A DNA stretch of 64,000 nt from positions 248,001 to 312,000 of the forward strand of contig JADJJK010000001.1 in NCBI GenBank assembly GCA_016706545.1, in the 5' to 3' direction. The notes under the pieces are model-generated. The model worked only from the letters and a program-made list of their open reading frames with translations. It did not search any database and was not told where the DNA came from. Below, piece after piece: positions 57,080-64,000 of the stretch; positions within the stretch are counted from its first letter, which is position 1, and every line of letters starts with the position of its first letter. The position numbers and the translations under genes were made by a program. This DNA is from Myxococcales bacterium. GTDB taxonomy: Bacteria > Myxococcota_A > Polyangia > Haliangiales > Haliangiaceae.

Positions 57080-57174
57080 GAGACCTCCTCGCGCCTACGA
57101 CCACGGCGCGGATCACCCGCATCTACGCGCTGTCCACGAGCCAATTGGACACCGCGACGCCAACTTCTTCCAGG

Positions 57175-60100
57175 TCAGCGCGAAAACACGCGGAGCCAGG
57201 GTGCGTCTTGTCCGTTCATGACGGATGTGAACGCCTCCACCAGATCCAGCGCGGTGTCAGGCAACCTCGCCCCTTCGAACAGATGCTGGCTCACCGCCGC
57301 CGCCGCGTCAGCCGGGATGTCTTCCAGCGACGCCGCTACCTGCTCCGCGCCTGCAAGCACGAACGCCTGCGCGAGCCCCAGGCCCTCCGGCGCCGCGGTG
57401 GTGCAGCCGTTGAGGATGACCGCTTGCGGCACGCGCGCCAGCTCCAGCACCTCGGCGGCGGTCAGCAGCTCGCCGCCGGCCAGGAGCAGCGCGTCCGCGG
57501 CCCGGTCCCTGCTCCCTGTCGTGACGCTCCCGCGCAGGCCGCCGACGATGGGGGCGCGCGCGGCCGCCTGGCCGTGCCCGTCGTAGTGCAGGAGCGCGGT
57601 GCAAGGATCGGTGAGCCGCGCCACCACCGCGGCGCGCGTGGCCGCCGCGCCATCGAGCACGTCCACCCGATAGCCGAGCGCCCTCAAGCGCCGCTGCAGC
57701 AACGGGCCGTTGGCGCTCGCCGCCCACAGGTTCTGCTGCGGGTTGGTCACCAGCACCGCGCGCCGGGCCCCCACGCATGGCGCAGCGGCGACCACCGGAG
57801 CAGCGTCCACCGCGAACCCCACCGGCGCCCCCAGCAGCCTCGACAGGCTGCGATCGAGCGGCAGGGTCGCCAGCGAGTGATGCAGGTGGAGCAGCACGCG
57901 CGCCGGTGCGTGCAAGAGCGGCGCGGCCGCCTGCGCCACGCGCTCGCCGAAAGACTCCCAGCGCTCGCCGGGCGCGCGCTCGGCCAGCTCCACGAAGCGA
58001 AGGGAGTCGCCTTGCCACGACAAGATCAGCACGCTCGCTGGCAGCGGATGCAAGAGCAGCGCGGCGTGTCGCGGCGGCAGCTCGAGGGTGGGCGCGGGGC
58101 GCTGCATGGCGGCCGCGCGCAGCTCACACACGCCCGCCACCGGGCCGTGCTCGGCCGCCTGCGCGTCCGCGCCGCCGGGCCACCGCGACAGCGTGCGCTC
58201 GAACTTGGCGAACGTCTGGTCGCCCCACTGTCCTTGTTCGGCGGCGGCGCGCGCGCGCCCGCCGGCCGCCAGCGACGTCACGAAGCGCGCGATGCTGCGC
58301 CGCGTGGTGACCGCGAGCGCCTGCGACGCGCCTCGCTCCTGCCGCTGCGCCCGCTGCAGGAAGAACGGCAGCGCGGCCCGCGCGAGCTGCTCATGCCGTT
58401 CGAAGAACGCGGCCCGCCCCTCCCCCAGCGGCACGAGATGCGACCACACCCCCAGCGCGCGCTCCGCCGCGGCGAAGGCCGCCGCCGCCTCCTCAGGGCG
58501 CTGCAGCGCCGCCAGCGCGCGCGCACGCAAGAGGTCCGCCTCGTACTGCAGCTCGGTCGAACACAGGCGCTCGGCGCGGCGCGCCAGCTCGCGCGCGTGC
58601 CGCTCCGCCTGCGCCGGAGCTTCTGCCAGCACCAGCTCGGCCTCGAGCCGCAAGGCCCACGTGACGACCCGGCTGTCGTGCGCCTGCGGCGCCGCGGCCA
58701 GGCGGTCCGCCAGCGCCCGCGCGCGCGCGTGCTGCCCGCTCGCCGCCAGCACCCAGGCTTGATTGAGCAGCGCCATCGGCACCAGCCGCGCGCAGCGCTG
58801 CTCCGCCAGCGTCGCCGCTTGCTCGGCGAGCCGCCGGGCTCGCGGGCGGTCGAGCTCGCGCAAGAGCCACCCGGCGGTGGTGAGCGCGTCGATGCGCTCG
58901 CACACGTCCACCGCGCCCTGCCCTCGCGCCAGCTCAGCCTCGATCGCGGTCACCGCCTCCTCGGATCTGCCCAGGGCCTGCAGCACGTCGCCCAGCGGGC
59001 CCTGCGTCCGGTCTCGGTCCTGCGTGTCGCCGATGCGCTCCGCCAGCTCCACCGCGCGCTGCATGGAGCCAAGCGCGGTCCCCAGATCTCCCAGCTCGGC
59101 GAACAGCAGCCCGCGCACCAGCTCGCGCCGCACCGCGCCCTCTGCGTACCACCGCGCCGGCTCCTCCAGCGCGCGCGCGCGCTGCACCGCTTGCGGGATC
59201 GCGTGCTCCGCCAAAAGCCCGTACAAGATCGCCACCGTCTCGTCGGCTTGCGCCGAAACATGCCCCAGCGACTGGGCCAGCTCCACCGCGCGCTCTCGCC
59301 ACGTGCGCTCGTTGGCTGGCTCGCCGAGCAAGCGCGCGATCTTCGCGCGTCGCCGCAGCGCCTCGAGCTGCTCCTGCGCCGAGGAGCGCGCGGTCACGGA
59401 AGCGAGCGCGGCGCTCGCCTTGTGCGCGTCTCGCTCGCCGAGCGCCTGGTCCGCCGCGGCGATGCTGGCGAAGACCGGCGCTGACGCCAGCTCCCAGCTC
59501 GCCAGCTCGCGCCCGCCCGCGGACACCCGCAGCGTGCCCGCTTGCTGGGGAGCAGAGACCGAGAAGGACCAGCCTCCCGCGCGCGCCTCGCCTGCATCAG
59601 AGAGCCGGAGCCCGTTGACGTGGACCGTCAGCGCTCCTGGACTTGGGACCCCCACCCACACCCGCAGCGTCGTCGCCGCCGTCACCTCGCAGCGCGGAGG
59701 CCCGCGCGGTGAGGCGGACACCACGTGGCGACAGCCGCCCAGCAAGATCTCCACCGCGCCGTGCGAGAACCCCGCCAGCACCACCGGCTGGCGCAAGATC
59801 TGGAGATGCGCCGGCACCGACCGTGGCGCCGCGAGCACCAGCGCGCGCAGCGCGGCGTCATCCGGAAGCTGACGCCCCAGCACCACCACCAGCTCGGCGG
59901 CGCCGTCGCTCTGCGGCCCCAGCAAGGCGCCGGTCTCCGCGTCGATCGTGAACGTGCCGGACGGCTCCCAGGTGACCGGGGCCTCCAGCACCGCGGCGTG
60001 GCCCTGGCGCACCAGCAGGAGCCGCACCAGCGCATCGCGCGCCGGCCGCTCGGCGCGCAAGGTGACCCGCAGCCGCGTCCCCGGCCGCAGCTCCGCGGGC

Positions 60101-60747
60101 CCCTCGTCCGCGACGTCTCCGCGCGACCGCTTCTCGCCGTCCACCTTGAGCGCGAACGCCGGCAACGACGGCACCGTCGGCCGGCCGCGCGAGAGCACCA
60201 GCGCCGCCGCGGCGGCCAGCGCCACCGCCCCCGCGGCCACCGTGAGCCCGTGCCGCAACGCGCGCCGACGAGGATGCTGCGCGAGCGAGGTCACCGTCGC
60301 GACGGTGGCGGCCGGTGGCGCTGGCAGCGGCGCGCGGCTGGCGACGTCCAGCGCCTGCGCGAACGCCGCGTCTACCAGGCGCTCGCGCTCGGCCAAGGTC
60401 AGCGGCACCAGCGCCGAGAGCTTGGGGTCGGCGCGGATCGCCTGCGCGGCCCGTCGCAAGACGTCGTCGGCCGGGAACTCGTCCGCGCGGGCGGGCCCGG
60501 CGAGCTCGGCGCGCGCGATCGCCCCTGCCGCCCCAGCCGCTTCTGCAGCCCCGGCCGCCCCGGCAGACGCGACCGCCCCAGCATCCCCGCCCGCCCCGCC
60601 TTCCCCCGCAGCCTCAGCAGCCCCGGCCGCCCCGCCGTCCCCCGGCGCGGTCGTCGCCGCCAGCCCTGCTGCCGCCGGATCCCGGCCCTCTTCCGGTGCG
60701 CCCTTGGCTTCACCGGGAAAAGACGTAGGGACCTTGGCCTCGCTCAT
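57175..60747 (-). CDS. membrane-anchored TPR-CHAT caspase-like protease
   Basis: Seen: 1190 residues from ATG 60747, 10 bp after the sigma-factor stop. Order: Ala/Gly-rich N-terminus; a predicted cytoplasmic helical segment (DDVLRRAAQAIRADPKLSAL, about 94-135); one transmembrane helix (about 167-187); a beta-rich region (about 190-430) with Ig-like strands; many TPR-like helices (about 430-860); C-terminal CHAT domain with the catalytic His in LLHYDGHGQ (H1058) and Cys in ILNGCTTAAPEGLG (C1115). Known: CHAT domains are clan CD, caspase-like proteases; Csx29 is a TPR-CHAT in Craspase. Inferred: an extracytoplasmic protease whose cytoplasmic tail may restrain the adjacent sigma factor. Confidence 0.92.
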   Translation of the reverse strand: MSEAKVPTSFPGEAKGAPEEGRDPAAAGLAATTAPGDGGAAGAAEAAGEGGAGGDAGAVASAGAAGAAEAAGAAGAIARAELAGPARADEFPADDVLRRAAQAIRADPKLSALVPLTLAERERLVDAAFAQALDVASRAPLPAPPAATVATVTSLAQHPRRRALRHGLTVAAGAVALAAAAALVLSRGRPTVPSLPAFALKVDGEKRSRGDVADEGPAELRPGTRLRVTLRAERPARDALVRLLLVRQGHAAVLEAPVTWEPSGTFTIDAETGALLGPQSDGAAELVVVLGRQLPDDAALRALVLAAPRSVPAHLQILRQPVVLAGFSHGAVEILLGGCRHVVSASPRGPPRCEVTAATTLRVWVGVPSPGALTVHVNGLRLSDAGEARAGGWSFSVSAPQQAGTLRVSAGGRELASWELASAPVFASIAAADQALGERDAHKASAALASVTARSSAQEQLEALRRRAKIARLLGEPANERTWRERAVELAQSLGHVSAQADETVAILYGLLAEHAIPQAVQRARALEEPARWYAEGAVRRELVRGLLFAELGDLGTALGSMQRAVELAERIGDTQDRDRTQGPLGDVLQALGRSEEAVTAIEAELARGQGAVDVCERIDALTTAGWLLRELDRPRARRLAEQAATLAEQRCARLVPMALLNQAWVLAASGQHARARALADRLAAAPQAHDSRVVTWALRLEAELVLAEAPAQAERHARELARRAERLCSTELQYEADLLRARALAALQRPEEAAAAFAAAERALGVWSHLVPLGEGRAAFFERHEQLARAALPFFLQRAQRQERGASQALAVTTRRSIARFVTSLAAGGRARAAAEQGQWGDQTFAKFERTLSRWPGGADAQAAEHGPVAGVCELRAAAMQRPAPTLELPPRHAALLLHPLPASVLILSWQGDSLRFVELAERAPGERWESFGERVAQAAAPLLHAPARVLLHLHHSLATLPLDRSLSRLLGAPVGFAVDAAPVVAAAPCVGARRAVLVTNPQQNLWAASANGPLLQRRLRALGYRVDVLDGAAATRAAVVARLTDPCTALLHYDGHGQAAARAPIVGGLRGSVTTGSRDRAADALLLAGGELLTAAEVLELARVPQAVILNGCTTAAPEGLGLAQAFVLAGAEQVAASLEDIPADAAAAVSQHLFEGARLPDTALDLVEAFTSVMNGQDAPWLRVFSR

Positions 60748-60757
60748 GCTTCATGTC

Positions 60758-61327
60758 CTACGTCGGCTGCGCCTTGGGATTGGACAACATTTCGCCAAGC
60801 CTGTCACGGAGCCGCTGGATGCGCTTGTAGGCCGCCTCACGGCTGATGCCAAGCTGCGCAGCCGCCTCCTCGGGGCTCAGCTCCTCGAGAAACACCGCGC
60901 GGAACAGCGCAGCGTCGCTCTCATTGAGCTCCCGCACCAGGCGGCGCACCAGGTGAGAGAACGCCGCGGTCTCCACCGGCTGCTCCCGGTCGTCCACCTG
61001 ATCCTCCAGATCCTCGGTGGGTCGAGGCGGCGGCTTCTTGCGCAGCCGCGAGATCATGTGGTTCTCCGCCACCTTCACCACGTACGACTCCAGCGCCCCC
61101 CGCTGGGGATCCCAGCGTCGGAGCACCTCGGCGTCGCGCGACAGGAGATGAACCAGCACCTCCTGCACGTGATCGAGCAGCTCGCTGCGATCCGCGCCCG
61201 CCACCGCCAGCCGCCACGACAGCCTGCGCTCCACCGCCGGGGAGATGACGTTCGCAAAGAGCTGGCGCAGCGCGGCGCGATCTCCCGCCAACGCGCGTTG
61301 CACCAGATCCTGGACCGGTTCCTCCAT
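60758..61327 (-). CDS. ECF-type RNA polymerase sigma factor
   Basis: Seen: 189 residues from ATG 61327; the frame is open upstream but loses sigma-like character. Region 2: ALAGDRAALRQLFANVISPAVERRLSWRL then VQEVLVHLLSRDAEVLRRWDPQRGALESYVVKVAENHMISRLRK (helices for -10 recognition). Region 4: LSPEEAAAQLGISREAAYKRIQRLRDRLGEM, a helix-turn-helix for the -35 element. Acidic inter-domain linker (TEDLEDQVDD). Known: ECF sigmas redirect RNA polymerase and are usually held by a membrane anti-sigma encoded next door. No classical zinc-finger anti-sigma is present; the next gene is the CHAT protease. Confidence 0.93.
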   Translation of the reverse strand: MEEPVQDLVQRALAGDRAALRQLFANVISPAVERRLSWRLAVAGADRSELLDHVQEVLVHLLSRDAEVLRRWDPQRGALESYVVKVAENHMISRLRKKPPPRPTEDLEDQVDDREQPVETAAFSHLVRRLVRELNESDAALFRAVFLEELSPEEAAAQLGISREAAYKRIQRLRDRLGEMLSNPKAQPT

Positions 61328-61586
61328 GGCGGCGTCGATTCCAGCGCAGACCGTACTCGGTTCCGCGCGCCCGCGTCCATGCGCTCGGCCGGCTGTCAGC
61401 GCCGCGCGCCACGCCTGCCACGGTCCGGACCTTGCACCGTCGCCGGGCTGCGCCCGCCATCGGGCCGCCAATTTTGCGTGGTGATCGTAACAACGCCAGG
61501 TGGCGGCTGGGTCGCGCGCGCCGTCGAGCGAGGCTGCGCTGATATGTGCGCTTGCAGCCCGTGGCAAAGATCCCTATCCAGAGGTC

Positions 61587-63176
61587 ATGGATCAGCCGGC
61601 GAAGACCGTGCTCGTCACAGGCGCCACCAGCGGGATCGGCTTCGCCACCGCGGCCGAGTTCGCGCGCCGCAGCGTGCGCGTGCTGGTCCACGGGCGCACC
61701 CAGGCCAGCGCCCAAGCCGCGGCCGCCCAGCTCGTCGCGCAGCACGGCGCTAGGGCGGTTCGCGCGGTGTGGGGAGATCTTGGCGTGCTGGCAGAGGTGC
61801 GGGCCCTCGCTGCGCAGGTGGCGCAAGAGCCGCGGCTCGACGTGCTGATGCACAACGCCGGCCTGGAGCGCTGGGAGCGAACGCTCACGCCTGACGGAAA
61901 CGAGCTGACCCTGGCGGTGAACCACCTCGCGCCGTTTCTCCTCACTCGCTTGCTCACGCCGCTGCTGGAGCGGTCCCGCCCCGCGCGCGTCGTCTTCGTG
62001 AGCTCGGTCGTGCATGGGTGGGGACAGCTGCACTGGGACGATCTTCACGGCCGCACCTGGTATACGCCCGAGTCGGCGTACTATCAGTCAAAGCTCGCGG
62101 CGGCGCTCGCGGCCGGCGAGTTCGCGCGCCGGCTCGCGCCCCAAGGGGTGAGCGTCTTGCTCGCGCCGCCCGGCTTGACGAGCACCCGCTTCGGTCGCGA
62201 CTTTCGCGGCGTGGCCGGCTGGTGGGCCAGGAGCGTGGGCGCGCGGCTCTTCCGGAAGCCTGCGGAGGTCGCGCGGGAGCTGGCCAGCGTGTGCCTCGAC
62301 GATCGCTTCGCCGCGGTCAGCGGCGCGTACGTCAACCGCCTGGAGCTCGGACTGCCAAGCGAGAAGGCGCGAAGCCGCGACGACGCGCTGCGCCTGTGGA
62401 CGTGGACCTGCCAGCAGCTCCAGTTGCCAGCCGACGATCCGCCACCTGGCGGTGACCTGCCGCCGCTCCCGCTCCGGCGCCCCCGCCTCGCGCAGTGGGT
62501 ACGCGCCGTGGTGTCCGGCGAGGCGCTTGGCTTCACCGCGACAGCGCTCATCGCGCTCGCCGCGCTCGCGGTGGGCGGGCGACCGGTGACGCTCGGAGAT
62601 CGCGCGGTCGCGCTCCTGATCATGGGGATCGCCGGCACCGTCGAGGGCGCGCTCCTTGGGTGGTTCCAGTGGCGGGCCCTGCGCCGCTGGCTGCCCGAGC
62701 TCTCGGCGCGCCGGTTCGTCGCCGCGACCGTCGCGGTGGCCGCCGGAGGATGGCTGCTCGGGATGAGCGTCCCCTTGATCGTCGCCGCGACCGGGGCAGA
62801 TACCGGGGCGGCGACCGCGGCGGCAGCCGGGGCCGCGACCGCGGCGGCAACGGCAGCGTCAGCCCCTGGGCCGCTGGGTGTGATCCTCTTCGCCCTGGGG
62901 TTTGGCGCGTTGACCGGAGCGCTGTTTGGGGCCGCGCAAGGCGCCGTGCTGACGCGCCACGTGCGTGGTGTCGCGCGCTGGATCGGAGGCAATGCCCTGG
63001 GCTGGGCGATGGGCCTGCCGCTGTCGTACCTGGCCGCCAGCATGGCCGGCGCTCACACGCCCGGCTGGCAGATGCTCGGCATGAGCGCGATGGCGGGCGC
63101 CGGCATGGGCCTCTTCGTCAGCCTGGCGACGTACCTGGCCATGCAAAAGATGGAGCTCGCGGCGCCGCGCCCGTGA
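61587..63176 (+). CDS. short-chain dehydrogenase fused to a polytopic membrane domain
   Basis: Seen: 529 residues from ATG 61587, with GAGG 6 bp upstream. Residues about 1-270 are an SDR: TGATSGIGFA, HNAG, NHLAPFLL, catalytic Ser in FVSSVVHG and YYQSK. Then a Pro-rich linker (about 285-305) and a C-terminal domain of five or so hydrophobic helices (FTATALIALAALAVGG, VALLIMGIAGTVEGALLGW, GWLLGMSVPLIVAATG, LGVILFALGFGALTGALFG) interrupted by an Ala/Thr-rich loop of about 25 residues. Inferred: a reductase tethered to the membrane acting on a lipophilic substrate. I do not know a named family with this fusion. It is divergent from the sigma factor (259 bp). Confidence 0.85.
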   Translation: MDQPAKTVLVTGATSGIGFATAAEFARRSVRVLVHGRTQASAQAAAAQLVAQHGARAVRAVWGDLGVLAEVRALAAQVAQEPRLDVLMHNAGLERWERTLTPDGNELTLAVNHLAPFLLTRLLTPLLERSRPARVVFVSSVVHGWGQLHWDDLHGRTWYTPESAYYQSKLAAALAAGEFARRLAPQGVSVLLAPPGLTSTRFGRDFRGVAGWWARSVGARLFRKPAEVARELASVCLDDRFAAVSGAYVNRLELGLPSEKARSRDDALRLWTWTCQQLQLPADDPPPGGDLPPLPLRRPRLAQWVRAVVSGEALGFTATALIALAALAVGGRPVTLGDRAVALLIMGIAGTVEGALLGWFQWRALRRWLPELSARRFVAATVAVAAGGWLLGMSVPLIVAATGADTGAATAAAAGAATAAATAASAPGPLGVILFALGFGALTGALFGAAQGAVLTRHVRGVARWIGGNALGWAMGLPLSYLAASMAGAHTPGWQMLGMSAMAGAGMGLFVSLATYLAMQKMELAAPRP

Positions 63177-63260
63177 TCAGCGGCCACGCGCAGGACCGCG
63201 CCGCGCGCAAGGCGATCCCTCGGCTCGTCTGGTGCCGCCAGCGTCATCCCGTCGAAGCAG

Positions 63261-63337
63261 CAGCGCGCATCAGCGCGCATAGCGCGCATCAGCGCCAGGC
63301 AGCGCGCATAGCGCGCATAGCGCGCATCAGCGCCAGG
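63261..63337. repeat. 9/10-bp tandem repeat over the amidase stop codon
   Basis: Copies of CAGCGCGCAT and AGCGCGCAT interleaved with CAGCGCCAGG; eight units in 77 bp. The amidase stop (63327-63329) lies inside the array. Confidence 0.9.
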
Positions 63338-64000
63338 CGCAGACCGGCGGCACCCGCCCAGCCCAGGGGCTGGCGGCCTCGAGCTGCGCGGCGAGCTGCA
63401 GCAGCGTCGCCTCGTCGCCAAACGGCGCCGTGAACTGGACGCCGATGGGCAGCCCGTCGGCGTTCCAGGACAGCGGGACGCTCATCGCCGGCAGCCCGGT
63501 CTGGTTCGCCACCTGCGTGTTGGGGGTCAGCGCCAGCGCGTTCGCGCCGAGCTCGGCGAGCACCTTGTCCAGCACCGTTTTCGGCGACACCCAGCGCAGC
63601 GCGGCCAGCGCGATCCGCTCGGAGCGCTTGAGCGCGAGCTGGCCAACTTTGGCGGGCGGGAAGGCCAGCGTGCCGTCGAGGAACAGGTCGTACTTGGTGA
63701 AGAACCGGCCAAGCTGCCGGCCGGCCGCCTGGCAGGCATCGCGCGAGCGCTGCAGCTCCAGCGCCGACAGCTTGCGGCCGATCGTGGCGAGCAGCCACGT
63801 CGTCGGCTCGAAGTCCGCCGGCGTCGGCGCCCGGCCCACCCACTTCGCCGTGGTCTCGACCCCGATCGCCGCGCCGACCGCCACCTGCGCGAAGTACGCC
63901 GACACCAGCGCGTCGCGGTCGATCGGCAGCGACGCCTCCTCCAGCTCATGGCCCAGCCCGCTGCACAGCGCCGCGGCGGCCTTCACCGCCGCCTTCACGT
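63327..64000 (-). CDS. amidase-signature enzyme, 5' end beyond the window
   Basis: Seen: C-terminal 224 residues; the frame is open through base 64000, so the catalytic Ser-Ser-Lys core lies outside. What remains matches amidase C-termini: LGHELEEASLPID, the FFTKYDLFLDGTLAFPPAKVG segment, and NQTGLPAMSVPLSWNADGLPIGVQF, followed by DEATLLQLAAQLE. Known: amidase-signature proteins hydrolyse amides (GatA, fatty-acid amides, nylon oligomers). The specific substrate cannot be told. The C-terminus (VCAWR) and stop lie in a 9/10-bp tandem repeat. Confidence 0.85.
   Translation of the reverse strand, partial: VKAAVKAAAALCSGLGHELEEASLPIDRDALVSAYFAQVAVGAAIGVETTAKWVGRAPTPADFEPTTWLLATIGRKLSALELQRSRDACQAAGRQLGRFFTKYDLFLDGTLAFPPAKVGQLALKRSERIALAALRWVSPKTVLDKVLAELGANALALTPNTQVANQTGLPAMSVPLSWNADGLPIGVQFTAPFGDEATLLQLAAQLEAASPWAGRVPPVCAWR

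Noticed and set aside
57145..59484. 779-codon plus-strand open frame
   Set aside because: Antisense to the CHAT gene; Arg/Gln/His-rich shadow without motifs.

Overview
The window is about 70% G+C by eye and is packed with exported lipoproteins, outer-membrane proteins, a eukaryote-type Ser/Thr kinase, FG-GAP and Myxo-disulfide repeats, a DUF4157 protein and CHAT/subtilase proteases. This points to a large-genome Myxococcota bacterium (a myxobacterium). There is no rRNA or other strong marker, so no genus is proposed. No tRNA, rRNA, CRISPR array, insertion sequence or prophage was recognised.

Layout: 1-9.8 kb holds a minus-strand block (edge-truncated J-domain protein, CpXC protein, an unknown protein, a lipoprotein), a DUF4157/annexin-repeat metallopeptidase-like protein, an isovaleryl-CoA-dehydrogenase-like enzyme, a lipid kinase and MiaE. 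9.9-21 kb is mostly plus strand: M3 oligopeptidase, branched-chain 2-oxoacid dehydrogenase E1 alpha, then a kinase / TPR-PEGA / FG-GAP lipoprotein series and an unknown exported protein. 21-27.8 kb is mixed: lipin-like LNS2 lipoprotein, PatB/MalY aminotransferase, macrodomain, alpha/beta hydrolase, NTF2-like lipoprotein, polyprenol-P mannosyltransferase and a frameshifted argG. 27.9-33.5 kb is a lipid and polyester module: a lipase lipoprotein directly upstream of a FadL porin, with a polyhydroxybutyrate-depolymerase-like lipoprotein beside them. 33.5-37.8 kb carries a Tat-exported extradiol dioxygenase, glyoxalase-like protein, carbonic anhydrase and a low-GC patch. 37.8-43.2 kb is an inositol/phosphonate-flavoured locus: cytidylyltransferase-like protein, PI-PLC-like lipoprotein, a nucleotidyltransferase-PhnW fusion and myo-inositol-1-phosphate synthase. 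43.3-55 kb is housekeeping and accessory genes. 55-61.3 kb is a minus-strand operon of an ECF-type sigma factor, a membrane-anchored TPR-CHAT (caspase-like) protease and a membrane-anchored subtilase. This is the strongest candidate for an undescribed signalling system. An SDR/membrane-protein fusion and an edge-truncated amidase close the window.

Two window-wide patterns matter. First, at least six loci contain single-base frameshifts inside otherwise well-conserved or strongly coding sequence: about 6.3, 16.3, 17.3, 27.0-27.7 (three in argG), 47.9 and 48.4 kb. This looks more like indel errors in the assembly than true gene decay. Second, short perfect tandem repeats of 9-11 bp (or 18 and 22 bp) sit at or just after many stop codons and inside a few coding regions.
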